A DNA stretch of 64,000 nucleotides from Fictibacillus nanhaiensis (GTDB taxonomy: Bacteria; Bacillota; Bacilli; Bacillales; Fictibacillaceae), in NCBI RefSeq assembly GCF_023715445.1, contig NZ_JAMBOD010000001.1, positions 248,001 through 312,000 on the forward strand, read 5' to 3'. The position numbers and the translations under genes are program-made. Below are positions 35,254 to 44,499 of this stretch, one piece after another (position 1 is the first letter of the stretch; the number at the start of each line of letters is the position of its first letter). Below the pieces are notes generated by a model. The model saw nothing but the letters and a program-made list of their open reading frames with translations. It searched no databases and had not been told where the DNA came from.

Positions 35254-36618
35254 CTATTCTTCCCCATCCATTTGCTGAAGAACTTTCAATCCAGTCCCCA
35301 TATCTGATGCGTATACATAGTCACCAGCTACATCAACACCCCAGATGTTTGATCTTTCTGGGATATACTTCCCGATCTCTACGGGGTTGCTAGGGTCTGA
35401 GATATCAACAGAGCGGACACCACCGCCATAGTGAGAAAGGTAGAGTGTATTACCTTGTACCTTCGGATCATGAACCGTGTTTGCAAAAGTTAATCCATAC
35501 TGAACATCATCTACAAGCTCTGTTCTAAACTCACTTAATAACTTAGGGTTTGTCTTGTCCTTTATATCAAAAATACGTGTGTACCCATAAGCCTGTTCAT
35601 AGCCTTCTTTTGTCGGATTATACACTTCACGTGTTTCAATCAGCACATTACCGCCTTTAGCAAGAGCTGCTGAGTGAGCAGAACCTTGCTGATAATCTGC
35701 AAACTTTGTTCTGCCTAAATATGTTGGATTCTCAGGATGATTGATGTCTAAAACAATGGTTCCAAGATCCCAAAATGACAGATAAGCTGTTGTACCATTT
35801 ACATCAGCCATTGTGCTGTGATTGAAAACAGCTCTGTTCTTACCATGTTCATCTGTCCAGTTATAACCGTCAAAGTCCTCCGGCACCTCAGGCAATGACC
35901 GTGGATCAAACTGATAAAGGGTTTTTGGATCTGCAGGATTACTTACATCAACAAGCTGAAAGTCCTTTTCTTCACCATGCGTGTAATAATCAGCATATGG
36001 ATTAGCAGTCAGAACAAGCGGCTTGCCGCCTTGTACCGTTAAATATAGTTCATGTGTTCCTCTTACCTTCTTGTCGAGAGCCCAAAATCCTAGCTTTTTA
36101 GGCTGGTATGGATTTGTTACATCATAAAGAAGGAACCCCCCGACAGAATCAGGATTGTGGGTATCCAGCTGCTGAACACTGACAACAGCAAGGTCACCTT
36201 TAAAATGTGATGTGTTTACACGTTTTACGATTACTTTTTCCTGCCAAGTTCCCGGAATATCATCAGCAAATGCTGCTACTTCTTTCGGGTTTGCTGGATC
36301 TTTCAAATCCCATACACGTACACCGCCTTCACCGCCGCTTTTTGTATGTGTTCCCGTGTATGCAAAGCCTTTATGTACATAAACGTCTGCTGTACTATTC
36401 AGTTTGCCGTCTTTTTCCTTAATTTGAACGGCCGCGACCTCTTTCCAATTAAAACTCTCGGACCCTTCAATGGTTGATTCAATGGCTTCATAACCAGGAC
36501 CTGTTCCCTTTTCTATGATGTCTGATCCTAGTTCATCATGAGCTAAAACGAGTGACCCGAGGCTTCCAAGAGTTAGAGCTGCAGCTAAACCAACGCTTAA
36601 GACAAATTTTCTGTTCAT
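35254..36618 (-). CDS. Secreted LVIVD-repeat beta-propeller protein
   Basis: The 454-residue protein has a Sec signal peptide (KFVLSVGLAAALTLGSLGSL, cleavage near VLAHDE) and then a series of LVIVD-type repeats with the typical DP..P....: VWDLKDPANPKEVAAF, LYDVTNPYQPKKLGFW, LVDVSNPADPKTLYQF, VLDINHPENPTYLGRT, IFDIKDKTNPKLLSEF and SVDISDPSNPVEIGKY. This gives a beta-propeller outside the cell. Function is unknown; such proteins may bind surface polymers. It is monocistronic with a strong terminator. Confidence 0.85.
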   Translation of the reverse strand: MNRKFVLSVGLAAALTLGSLGSLVLAHDELGSDIIEKGTGPGYEAIESTIEGSESFNWKEVAAVQIKEKDGKLNSTADVYVHKGFAYTGTHTKSGGEGGVRVWDLKDPANPKEVAAFADDIPGTWQEKVIVKRVNTSHFKGDLAVVSVQQLDTHNPDSVGGFLLYDVTNPYQPKKLGFWALDKKVRGTHELYLTVQGGKPLVLTANPYADYYTHGEEKDFQLVDVSNPADPKTLYQFDPRSLPEVPEDFDGYNWTDEHGKNRAVFNHSTMADVNGTTAYLSFWDLGTIVLDINHPENPTYLGRTKFADYQQGSAHSAALAKGGNVLIETREVYNPTKEGYEQAYGYTRIFDIKDKTNPKLLSEFRTELVDDVQYGLTFANTVHDPKVQGNTLYLSHYGGGVRSVDISDPSNPVEIGKYIPERSNIWGVDVAGDYVYASDMGTGLKVLQQMDGEE

Positions 36619-36772
36619 AAGTACCTCCCATTAAATTAGTGAGTTTCTATGTAAATTATTTCAAAATTCTAAAAATAAACATAGAGTCAAAGGAAGGATT
36701 TAACAATTCGGCTTATCTTGTAAAAATAAGCAGTAAGGTTTATACCTATCATTTATGACCATGCTAAATAGA

Positions 36773-37387
36773 CTAAAAAACCTTAAACGTAACAAAAAAT
36801 AGGTAGAGGGTTATGAACCATATAATCAAGGCAGACACTTTGTTGATCAGATTCTGCACCTTACCTGCAGTGTCTATTTTCCCTACTAATCTCCCAGTCA
36901 GGGTAAGACCTAGAAACCAAATCCATGACACTGAGATACATGATAACGTAAAGACCAGCTTTTCCGTTCCTGTATAAACAATTGAACTAGTTCCGATCAC
37001 ACCAATTGTATCTAAAATGGCATGCGGGTTTAACAAAGAAACTGTAGCAGCAAACATCACCTGCTTTTTCGGCGTCATACTTTCTGTCGAAGCTTGTGTA
37101 TGAGTTTTGCTAGACCAGATGGTCCACCCCATATACAATAAAAACAGAATACCGGCAACCATGATCGCTAGTTTTAGAGAATGTAATGTAGAAATCAATG
37201 CAGATACACCTGAGACCGCTAAAAGGATTAATAGAGTATCACACACTCCTGCAGTAGCAACAGCTGGTATACTGCGCAAAAAGTTTGGCTGCTGTGCTCC
37301 TTGGTTAAAAATAAAAACATTCTGTACCCCTAACGGCAATATAAGTCCAAACGCTAAAATAACACCGTGTAGTAAGGCATTTTCCAA
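36773..37387 (-). CDS. LysE/ArgO-family amino acid exporter
   Basis: The 204-residue protein has six hydrophobic segments and the LysE family opening GVILAFGLILPLGVQNVFIF, followed by the VSLLNPHAILDTIGVIGTSS motif (NPHA). It would export basic amino acids with proton exchange. The start is TTG at 37387, supported by AAGGAG ten bases upstream. It is divergent from a small ribbon-helix-helix-like gene. No LysG/ArgP regulator is adjacent, although an unassigned LysR gene lies 2.5 kb away. Confidence 0.87.
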   Translation of the reverse strand: MENALLHGVILAFGLILPLGVQNVFIFNQGAQQPNFLRSIPAVATAGVCDTLLILLAVSGVSALISTLHSLKLAIMVAGILFLLYMGWTIWSSKTHTQASTESMTPKKQVMFAATVSLLNPHAILDTIGVIGTSSIVYTGTEKLVFTLSCISVSWIWFLGLTLTGRLVGKIDTAGKVQNLINKVSALIIWFITLYLFFVTFKVF

Positions 37388-37424
37388 AAGAAATCAACTC
37401 CTTAATACTAGTGGAGGTAAAAAA

Positions 37425-37601
37425 ATGTACACAAGTCAAATACGTTCAAAAAACCCTGACCGCAAAAATGTGAATACAACACTTAGCCAATCTCTCTATA
37501 AAGAGATTAAGCTTTTAGCAAAAAAACTGGATCGCCCCGCAAACGAACTGATCGAAGAAGGCATGGTCCATGTGTTGAATCAGTATAAGAAAAATAAATA
37601 A
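37425..37601 (+). CDS. Ribbon-helix-helix-like small protein, 58 residues
   Basis: The product (MYTSQIRSKNPDRKNVNTTL, SQSLYKEIKLLAKKLDRPAN, ELIEEGMVHVLNQYKKNK) has a beta strand followed by two helices, LYKEIKLLAKKLDRP and ANELIEEGMVHVLNQY, the layout of ribbon-helix-helix DNA-binding proteins. The ATG follows GTGGAGG. It is divergent from the LysE-type exporter, with 37 bp between starts, so it could be its regulator. No partner toxin is present, which argues against an antitoxin role. Confidence 0.6.
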   Translation: MYTSQIRSKNPDRKNVNTTLSQSLYKEIKLLAKKLDRPANELIEEGMVHVLNQYKKNK

Positions 37602-37723
37602 ATATTTACGGCGCTCAAGCTTTATTCTGAACGTTGTCTTTTCACTTTGTCAATGTATATTACAACGTCTAAATAGTAAGCGAATTGGACAAAAAGTATA
37701 ATAGAGATCTTACCTAGTCTGTT

Positions 37724-38284
37724 ATGGATGTGATATTTTTGAATCCGTATGTTGAAGTGGTTATGAGGTCAATCATCGTCTTTTCTTCTCTTTTTATAGC
37801 CGCAAGAATTCTTGGCAAGCATACGGTCTCCAGGATGACAATTTTTGATTTAATTGCTTTTGTTACGCTTGGTTCGGTCACTGCAAACCTTGCTTTCGCT
37901 ATCGAAATTGAAACCCGCTATATTTTTATTGTATTGACGATTTTCGTGTTCCTTATCTACATATCTGCCTTTATTTCTTTGAAAAGCAAAAAAGCCCGAA
38001 AGCTTGTTGCGGGCGATCCAACTGTCGTCATCGAAAACGGAAAAATTTTAGAGCACAACATGAAAAAGATGCGGCACACGCTTGATTATTTAAATCAACA
38101 GCTTCGGCAAAAAGATATCTTCTCATTAGATGAAGTGCAGTATGCTCTTGTTGAAAATAACGGCTTGCTCTATGTTAAGAAAAAGGAACAGCATCTGAAC
38201 ATTACACGTTCCAGTACGGTTTTGTCCAAAAATCAAAGTGTTGTAGAATATTTTGCTCAATATATATTTTTGTTATTAATTTAG
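37724..38284 (+). CDS. DUF421 membrane protein, short C-terminus
   Basis: The protein starts with three transmembrane helices (VMRSIIVFSSLFIAARILG, MTIFDLIAFVTLGSVTANLA, IFIVLTIFVFLIYISAFISL) and the DUF421 soluble start (GDPTVVIENGKILEHNMKKM, DEVQYALVENNGLLYVKKKE). At 186 residues it is shorter than the usual 220-240, and after residue 165 the family-like sequence gives way to a hydrophobic tail. It may be a truncated member. YetF-type proteins are spore or envelope membrane proteins of unknown function. Confidence 0.75.
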   Translation: MDVIFLNPYVEVVMRSIIVFSSLFIAARILGKHTVSRMTIFDLIAFVTLGSVTANLAFAIEIETRYIFIVLTIFVFLIYISAFISLKSKKARKLVAGDPTVVIENGKILEHNMKKMRHTLDYLNQQLRQKDIFSLDEVQYALVENNGLLYVKKKEQHLNITRSSTVLSKNQSVVEYFAQYIFLLLI

Positions 38285-38363
38285 GTGGAACTAATGCGTG
38301 ATAAATTCTAGGTGAATATTGTAATAAAAGCACCCACTTTTTACTTTTTTGTTATTCTCTTGC

Positions 38364-38570
38364 CTATTCTCTAATGATAAGAAAGTCATTTGTTTTCATT
38401 CTGACGATTTCCGCTTTTAATGCTTTTGCAATATCAGCTGTCATTTCCTTTTGCTCCTCTTCGTTCTGTGCTAATAATGTAAGAGGTTTTCCGGAAAGAA
38501 CACGATCCTTATTAAGCGTAATAACAGCAAGAATGTCATATTTTGGATTTATCTTTGACTCTCTTCCCAT
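38364..38570 (-). CDS. Small partner of YIEGIA protein, 68 residues
   Basis: This 68-residue protein (GRESKINPKYDILAVITLNK ... IVRMKTNDFLIIRE) lies five bases after the stop of the YIEGIA-family membrane protein and has its own GGAAG site. In other Bacillaceae a protein of this type is annotated as a capping complex subunit for YIEGIA; I assign it by context and recall. It is soluble, with an alternating beta/alpha pattern. Function is unproven. Confidence 0.6.
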   Translation of the reverse strand: MGRESKINPKYDILAVITLNKDRVLSGKPLTLLAQNEEEQKEMTADIAKALKAEIVRMKTNDFLIIRE

Positions 38571-38574
38571 ATTT

Positions 38575-39483
38575 TTATCTTCCTTTCAGATTTGTTTTCA
38601 TGACGGAATTTGGCTTTTTGACACTTTCTAGTAATGGACATTTTTTTACAACTTCAATGAAAGCATCCATATCTTTTTTTATGGGGACAAGAGCAACGAC
38701 TACTTTTCCATTTTCAAAGTCTCTCCTTGTAAAATGATAACGTTTTAAACCCAACGTTCTAGTTGCTTCAAAAAGAACTGCTTGACGTTGACCAAAGTTT
38801 TCTAGGTTGATACGAAAATGATTTTCATTTGGAGTAATTACAACCGCCATTCCTTCTTCTTTAAATAGCTTTTGTGCTTGGTCACTTCCCAATTGATTAG
38901 TGATAAACATTCCATCTACAAAAAGTTCAGATCCCTTAACTTCAATTTTACCGGTTTTAACTTGAGCAATATCACCAATTGTTTTTCCTTTTGATATTCT
39001 AACTAACAAAAACAGTAACAGAAGACCGACTGCAATCCCTATTATTATTCCAACCCATCCTTTAAATGGGACAATTTTGATTGTTATAGATGTAACTAAG
39101 GCTACTACTAATGAAAAATAATTTCTTGCTTCGAATGTTTTAGCGATGCCATCAATATAAGCTTTTCCTCTGTATGTATATTCCGTTTCTTCTAAGTCCA
39201 TCAAACTTTCTTTTTCCATTTTACGAACATCTCGGAATTGCTGGATAGCTAATGATAAAAAGGTTACTGCTATAAAGTTTTTACTTAACAGTGCGGGAAG
39301 AGCTACTGATCCTAATGACGCAGAAACAAATCCAGTTATTAAATGAATTAAATAGCCATTTGGATAACTTGGATACTGGCGGAAATCCTCTTTTAAAGTT
39401 ATTATACGAGCGAAAGTTCCAATGAGGATCGCTGTAATAATAATGTTTAAATCCGATGCAGCTAAAAACTCTTTCCCTGGCAT
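38575..39483 (-). CDS. YIEGIA-family membrane protein
   Basis: The 302-residue protein has several N-terminal membrane segments (IIITAILIGTFARIITL, LIHLITGFVSASLGSVALPA), the signature segment YRGKAYIDGIAKTFEARNYF that names the family (YIDGIA here for YIEGIA), a second membrane pair (VGIIIGIAVGLLLLFLLVRI) and a soluble C-terminal domain. The start at 39483 follows TAGGTG. It is co-directional with a small partner gene directly downstream. The family is conserved in spore formers and is thought to be a sporulation membrane protein. Confidence 0.75.
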   Translation of the reverse strand: MPGKEFLAASDLNIIITAILIGTFARIITLKEDFRQYPSYPNGYLIHLITGFVSASLGSVALPALLSKNFIAVTFLSLAIQQFRDVRKMEKESLMDLEETEYTYRGKAYIDGIAKTFEARNYFSLVVALVTSITIKIVPFKGWVGIIIGIAVGLLLLFLLVRISKGKTIGDIAQVKTGKIEVKGSELFVDGMFITNQLGSDQAQKLFKEEGMAVVITPNENHFRINLENFGQRQAVLFEATRTLGLKRYHFTRRDFENGKVVVALVPIKKDMDAFIEVVKKCPLLESVKKPNSVMKTNLKGR

Positions 39484-39767
39484 AATCACACCTACATTTT
39501 TTTATTTAATAGTTAGTAGTTTAAACAAAATGCTTAAAAGCATTCATCAATTCCTATCCATTCAATAATTTGTAAAATATCTATCAACGTTTAACAAATC
39601 CTCTTATAGGACAAATTTTTTTATCTATTTCTTCGAGAACTAAAATAAGGGTTTTTAAATAGTTATAACCGAATATATTCTAAAAAGGACTTGCACGTCT
39701 AATTTTTTGTAGAGTATGTAAACATTAGTTCTTAACCTTAAGAGTCTTAAAGGAGAGGAATTTGCGT

Positions 39768-40484
39768 ATGCAAGTTAAAACGATATCAACAGTTGGAGAG
39801 ATCAAACCTGAACATGTAAAAGGTCGGACGGTGATCGTAATTGATGTACTAAGAGCATCAAGTACAATCGTTGCAGCTTTTGACTCCGGCATCAAATCCA
39901 TTATCCCTGTTAAGAAGGCCGAGGAGGCACTTGCTTTACGCTCTTTAAATACTATTTTAGCAGGGGAATGGCATTGTAAAAAAATTAAAGGATTCGACTA
40001 CAATAATTCACCTACAATTCTTAAGACAAAAAAACATACAGGAAAACATCTTGTTTTATTAACTACAAATGGTACTCAAGCAATGGAAAAAGCTGCTCAA
40101 GCAGACAGGCTGTTAATTGGTTGTTTTCTCAATGCATCCGCTTGTATAAAAGAAGCATTGGTTCAAAATAGTGATATTACAATTTATTGTGCAGGGACAC
40201 GAAATGAATTTTCTTTTGAGGATGGACTTGCAGCCGGCATGATGATTCATTTAGTAAAAAAACAGGCATCTTCCATCGTAACCTGTGATTTTTCAGATGC
40301 AATGGAAGCCAGCTTTCTTCAGCTTGCAAATAAATTGCCTCAACTCCTTTTTACAACCACTACCGGTAAAAGGCTGCTTCAGAACCAATTTGAAGAAGAT
40401 ATTCGATATTGCGGCCAGACAGACATATCTCAAATTGTTCCTATATTGAAAGGAAATAGAATACTTTCATTGTCGGACACATAA
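39768..40484 (+). CDS. comB: 2-phosphosulfolactate phosphatase (ComB)
   Basis: The 238-residue enzyme removes phosphate from 2-phosphosulfolactate to give sulfolactate. Family features: VIVIDVLRASSTIVAAFDSG with the metal-binding Asp, ILAGEWHCKKIKGFDYNNSP, LLTTNGTQAMEKA, and FSFEDGLAAGMMIH. The ATG at 39768 is preferred, though a TTG at 39762 is also within reach of AGGAGAGG. It is the yitC counterpart of B. subtilis and works with ComA at 43595; in B. subtilis the product accumulates in spores. Confidence 0.9.
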   Translation: MQVKTISTVGEIKPEHVKGRTVIVIDVLRASSTIVAAFDSGIKSIIPVKKAEEALALRSLNTILAGEWHCKKIKGFDYNNSPTILKTKKHTGKHLVLLTTNGTQAMEKAAQADRLLIGCFLNASACIKEALVQNSDITIYCAGTRNEFSFEDGLAAGMMIHLVKKQASSIVTCDFSDAMEASFLQLANKLPQLLFTTTTGKRLLQNQFEEDIRYCGQTDISQIVPILKGNRILSLSDT

Positions 40485-40521
40485 ACCTTTAGAGTAGAAA
40501 TTGGACAGGGGTTGAATATCA

Positions 40522-40992
40522 TTGAATATGTCTTCAGGTGAATTATCACTTGTAATTCTTATAATCATAGGTTTAGTCGGCCGCTCACCGATAATTGCCA
40601 CAGCTGCTAGCTTCTTGATGGTGTTGAAACTGTCTTCACTGGAACGTTTCTTTCCAATGTTGGAAAGGCGGGGATTAGAGCTAGGCCTTTTGTTTTTAAC
40701 AATTTCTGTTTTAGTACCATTTGCAAGCGGAAAGATTAGCGGGAAAGATATTTTACTCCTCCTTACTACACTTTCAGGAGCTGTCGCCCTGGCAGGAGGA
40801 GCGCTTGCTACTTATATGAACGGGAAAGGATTGGAAATGCTTCGTGTTGAACCACATATGGTTGTCGGACTGGTAGTCGGTTCCATCATCGGGATTGTCT
40901 TTTTGCGTGGAATTCCGGTCGGCCCTCTAATGGCAGCCGCAATTACCGCTTTATTAATGAAAATAATTTACGTAGTATCAAAAATTTTCTAG
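40522..40992 (+). CDS. DUF441 membrane protein
   Basis: The 156-residue protein is almost entirely hydrophobic with four to five membrane segments. The sequence [20 protein letters not shown], then [32 protein letters not shown] and [20 protein letters not shown], matches DUF441/UPF0756 (YtwI-like). TTG at 40522 is taken as the start because GGGG lies about eleven bases upstream; ATG at 40528 is the alternative. It is downstream of comB in the same direction, 37 bp away, so co-transcribed; a role in sulfolactate movement is speculative. Confidence 0.75.
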   Translation: MNMSSGELSLVILIIIGLVGRSPIIATAASFLMVLKLSSLERFFPMLERRGLELGLLFLTISVLVPFASGKISGKDILLLLTTLSGAVALAGGALATYMNGKGLEMLRVEPHMVVGLVVGSIIGIVFLRGIPVGPLMAAAITALLMKIIYVVSKIF

Positions 40993-40994
40993 TG

Positions 40995-42254
40995 TCAGGA
41001 AGTTGGCACTTTCTCTCTTTTTTTAAATAAAGTTCCCAATTGTTGCTTTTTTTCTGTTTTACTTCCATTACTCTTTTCTGGTCTAATTAAAATAAAGGCT
41101 AAAATTAAGGTGACCAAGCTTAAAGCAGCCATGGTTAAAAAAACTGTCTTATGTGAAATGCTCATTAACCAACTAAACAGAGGCGGTCCGAAAGCTACAC
41201 CAAGAAAACGAACACTTCCATATAGAGAGGTGATCATACCTCTTTCTGCTTTTTCAACGGCTCCAGTAATCATTGTGTTTAAACAAGGCAGCAATAGACC
41301 TGTTCCAACACTGCCCAAAGTTAAAAGACCAATCAAAAGATATATTTGTTGAAAGAAAGATACAACGATCATTGACCCTGTTAATATAAATAATCCTATG
41401 ACCATTAACTTGCGGATTAATGGTTTGTTCTGTTTTATTTTAGAACCGGTAATATAAGCTGTGACCACCATTCCCAATAATGGAATGGCTAGAATACACC
41501 CTTTAATAATACCGTCAATTTTAAATCTCTGTTCCAAAATATCTGACATATAAAATAAAACACCAAAAAGAATAAATAAGCCTACTGAACCTACAAAAAA
41601 TGCAGGAATCAGCCATTTCCCTTTATCTATGAATATCTGCTTCAACGCCCCGAGATATTCAGGAAGAGCTTTTCCTTTCTCTTTTTTCTTTTCCTTCACA
41701 CCAAACCAAATAAAGATAGCCGTTGCAAAACAAAGAATTGGAAAGGTGAAAAATACCGCAAACCACGTAATAAGAGCGATGGCAGATCCAATAATCGGCG
41801 ATAAGATCTTTCCTACCCCGTTGGAAGACTCGATGATACCAAGGGCTTTACTTTCTTGCGCCCCTGAATATAAATCGCCGATCAGAGCCATAGCAATCGG
41901 TGCCGTACCCGCTGCTCCAATTCCTTGAATAATCCGTCCCAATAGAATCATCATGTAGGAATTATCCATTAACCAAGCTGATAATCCTGAAACGATTCCC
42001 CCGATTCCATAAATCACAAGTGAACCAACAATGATCCACTTACGACCAAATCGATCGGATAAATATCCAACTAAAGGAATGATCAAACCTGCAGCTAGAG
42101 AAAACACCGTAATGATTAGGCTTACTTGAAATTGAGATAAATCCAATTTTGTTTTCATGGTGGGAAGTACTGGGACCAGCATAGAATTTCCTAGTACCAT
42201 TACCATTGGTATAAAAGCTATAGCAATCATGGCAACAGTTCCCTGTTTTTTCAT
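40995..42254 (-). CDS. yitG: MFS transporter, YitG-like
   Basis: The 419-residue protein is a 12-segment DHA1-type major facilitator. The loop 2-3 motif GYLSDRFGRKWIIVGSLVIY (about residue 63-82) and the helix 5 motif GVGKILSPIIGSAIALITWF are clear. It belongs with comB, comA, yitE and yitF-like genes, the same set as B. subtilis yitCDEFG, but is turned to the minus strand here. It may export sulfolactate or a related sulfonate; only the family and neighbourhood support this. Confidence 0.8.
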   Translation of the reverse strand: MKKQGTVAMIAIAFIPMVMVLGNSMLVPVLPTMKTKLDLSQFQVSLIITVFSLAAGLIIPLVGYLSDRFGRKWIIVGSLVIYGIGGIVSGLSAWLMDNSYMMILLGRIIQGIGAAGTAPIAMALIGDLYSGAQESKALGIIESSNGVGKILSPIIGSAIALITWFAVFFTFPILCFATAIFIWFGVKEKKKEKGKALPEYLGALKQIFIDKGKWLIPAFFVGSVGLFILFGVLFYMSDILEQRFKIDGIIKGCILAIPLLGMVVTAYITGSKIKQNKPLIRKLMVIGLFILTGSMIVVSFFQQIYLLIGLLTLGSVGTGLLLPCLNTMITGAVEKAERGMITSLYGSVRFLGVAFGPPLFSWLMSISHKTVFLTMAALSLVTLILAFILIRPEKSNGSKTEKKQQLGTLFKKREKVPTS

Positions 42255-42503
42255 TTTACTTCCTCCAAATTAATTTTCATTTTCTTAATTACCTTTTCCT
42301 TTAACTCATTTTTTGATTCAAAACAATGAATACATGCTAATTTTTTTCACAACCTAATTTTGATTACATAAAAAAATTTACTCCATTAAGAATGGTCCTT
42401 TATACTTTTTAGCTCTTTTATTCGATTGTCCCCTAAATAAATACATGAAAATGTGGTTCTTACCGACTATGTTTGTGTAAATGAAGAAAGGCAGGCAACT
42501 CAT

Positions 42504-43554
42504 TTGAAAATTAAAAATGTAGAAACCTTTCCGTTGCTGTATAAACTTCCTGTTCCATATGGTGATGCAAACGGATATAAAAAATATCGTTCATGTTTTT
42601 TATTTAAAATTACGACAGATTCTGGAATAGAAGGATGGGGAGAATGTGCCGATTGGCTGCCAACGCTAGAAAAGGGGTTTCATGATCGTATCATTCCCTA
42701 TCTGCTAGGGAAAAAAGCGACAGACAGGATTCAGATTGTAACCACTATAAAAAAATGGAACAAAAGATCGGCCTCTGGAATCAGCATGGCACTTACAGAA
42801 ATTGTTGCAAAATCAGCAGGGCTTTCGGTTTGCGATCTATGGGGAGGGAAGCTGAGAGATTCGATTCCCGTCTATGCTTCATTTCAATCATATACGGAAA
42901 AGGAAGACTGGATAAACCATTCTTTGAAATTAATTGATCAAGCGATATGCAGTGGATTTAATAAGATAAAGGTTAAAATTGGCGGAAAAAGGCTGCAGGT
43001 GGATTTGGCTCACATCCAATCAGTCCAGAGCATGTTGGAAGAAAAAGTTCAACTTGCACTTGATGCGAATCAAAGTTATGATGCTGCAACAGCACGTGAA
43101 TGGGATCGTTATTTTAGGAAGTGGCCAAATATGTTATGGATCGAGGAACCAATACCGATGGACCGGTTGGAAGACTATAGACTATTACGTACCAATTTGT
43201 CAATTCGGGTCGCAGGGGGAGAAAATCTAAAATCAACCGCCAATAGATGGATATCGAGAAACCATTCATCTATCCCGGGCTTTTGGCATACAGAGCTCCC
43301 CTCATACATTTGACGGTCCACTTTCAAGACTATATGCTCTATTAGTCCAAGCTTGCCTGCCTCCATGGAGTAAAATGGATAATGACAATATCGAGCCTGT
43401 TGAATGGGATGTGATGGATAATCCGTTTACTTCACTTCTTTCGGTTAAGCCAACTAACGGTACGGTAACCATACCAGATGGAATGGGCATAGGAGCATTG
43501 CTGGATATGGACAAATTGGATTATTATCGATGGGATGGGACTGTCTATCATTAA
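42504..43554 (+). pseudogene. yitF: YitF-like enolase-superfamily (mandelate racemase) gene, deleted and frameshifted
   Basis: From TTG at 42504 the frame gives a mandelate racemase/muconate lactonizing protein (GDANGYKKYRSCFLFKITTD, GINKIKVKIGG-like metal-barrel strand, LDANQSYD, WIEEPIPMDRLEDY, VAGGENLKSTAN). At about 43242 the frame breaks: the natural continuation IDGYRETIHLSRAFGIQSSP and HTFDGPLSRLYALLVQACLP runs in the next frame from 43243 to TAA at 43552-43554. Some twenty-odd residues around the QPD metal region are also missing, so a deletion of 3n+2 bases is inferred. Not an artefact of one miscalled base. The enzyme is surely inactive. Confidence 0.82.
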
Positions 43555-43555
43555 A

Positions 43556-43585
43556 AAAACTGGAGTGCATTTCTCCTCCAGTTTT
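43556..43585. terminator. Bidirectional terminator
   Basis: AAAACTGGAG/CTCCAGTTTT around a short loop lies between the convergent yitF remnant and comA. Confidence 0.75.
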
Positions 43586-43594
43586 CATAACTAA

Positions 43595-44467
43595 TTAATC
43601 AGTCTGTAAAATAGATCCGGGTCTGTCTGTTAAGAAAGTATCGAATCTAAGCCCCCTTCTTAAGCATTCAAGATTAAAGGCGTCTTCAAAATGGATATTC
43701 CCCAAATTTACGTTTCTTCCCCAAAAATGAATTAAATCGTTTTGTTGTTGTTTTTGCGGAGCTTCCCATATCAGATAGTTTCTCATATGCATGGGAATCA
43801 TTTTTTCGATTTCATGAAGAAATTCTTTATCAATTATTCCTTTGCTATTATAGATACCCACATCTTCACCCGATTCCCTTCCTTCCACAATCATGTAAGA
43901 AGCACCACATTCAAGATCGGAATAAAGAGTCCGCTTTAATTCTTTCACTTCAATTTGACTGCCAGTTGCTTTTTTACCGTGTTCGGTTATGACAGTAAAC
44001 CCTTGATTAACAGCCTCGAGAATACACTTTCGCCGTTTGCTTGAAGGCATATCGATCGTACCGTCTGAAATTTCAATATGATCAAACCCAACTTTTTTCA
44101 AAAAAGAGAAATACTCTTTTATTAAACCCTTATGAAAAGCTATTTCAAATAATGTTCCACCAGGATATACGATTACATTCGCTTTTTTGGCCAACCGAAT
44201 TTTTTTTTGTAATAGTTCCATTGGATACAGCATGGTTGTTCCAAAACCGAGTTTTATATAATCAATATATTGACCTGCAAGCTGTAGGATTTCTTCAAAT
44301 AAACCTATACTTATTCCTTTATCAATTAACATCGTTAAACCAAGTTCTTCTGATCTATTTGCCCTTTCTCCTGATGGATCAATAAGATGTGGATGCCAGT
44401 CGTTTTGGGGATAGTTCACAAAATAGTCCCTCCCTATGGGTAATTGTCTACGAAACATCGTATGCAT
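43595..44467 (-). CDS. comA: Phosphosulfolactate synthase (ComA)
   Basis: The 290-residue TIM-barrel enzyme adds sulfite to phosphoenolpyruvate to form phosphosulfolactate. Family landmarks: GLTMLIDKGISIGLFEEILQ, YIDYIKLGFGTTMLYP, VYPGGTLFEIAF, FDHIEISDGTIDMPS, VITEHGKKATGSQ, and the C-terminal VNLGNIHFEDAFNLECLRRG. It corresponds to B. subtilis yitD and supplies ComB at 39768. It follows a 98-residue unknown gene by 32 bp. The N-terminal start is uncertain: two ATG codons (residues 1 and 4) lack a clear ribosome binding site. Confidence 0.9.
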   Translation of the reverse strand: MHTMFRRQLPIGRDYFVNYPQNDWHPHLIDPSGERANRSEELGLTMLIDKGISIGLFEEILQLAGQYIDYIKLGFGTTMLYPMELLQKKIRLAKKANVIVYPGGTLFEIAFHKGLIKEYFSFLKKVGFDHIEISDGTIDMPSSKRRKCILEAVNQGFTVITEHGKKATGSQIEVKELKRTLYSDLECGASYMIVEGRESGEDVGIYNSKGIIDKEFLHEIEKMIPMHMRNYLIWEAPQKQQQNDLIHFWGRNVNLGNIHFEDAFNLECLRRGLRFDTFLTDRPGSILQTD

Positions 44468-44499
44468 AACCGAATTAAGAGGTTCTATCCATATCTATA

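Noticed and set aside
37425-37601. Toxin-antitoxin module
   Set aside because: The RHH-like gene has no adjacent small toxin gene; its neighbours are an exporter and a DUF421 protein.
43556-43585. Copy of the interspersed repeat (gtgcatttctcctcc)
   Set aside because: The similarity is only to a short stretch; the sequence is explained as a terminator stem of ACTGGAG/CTCCAGT.
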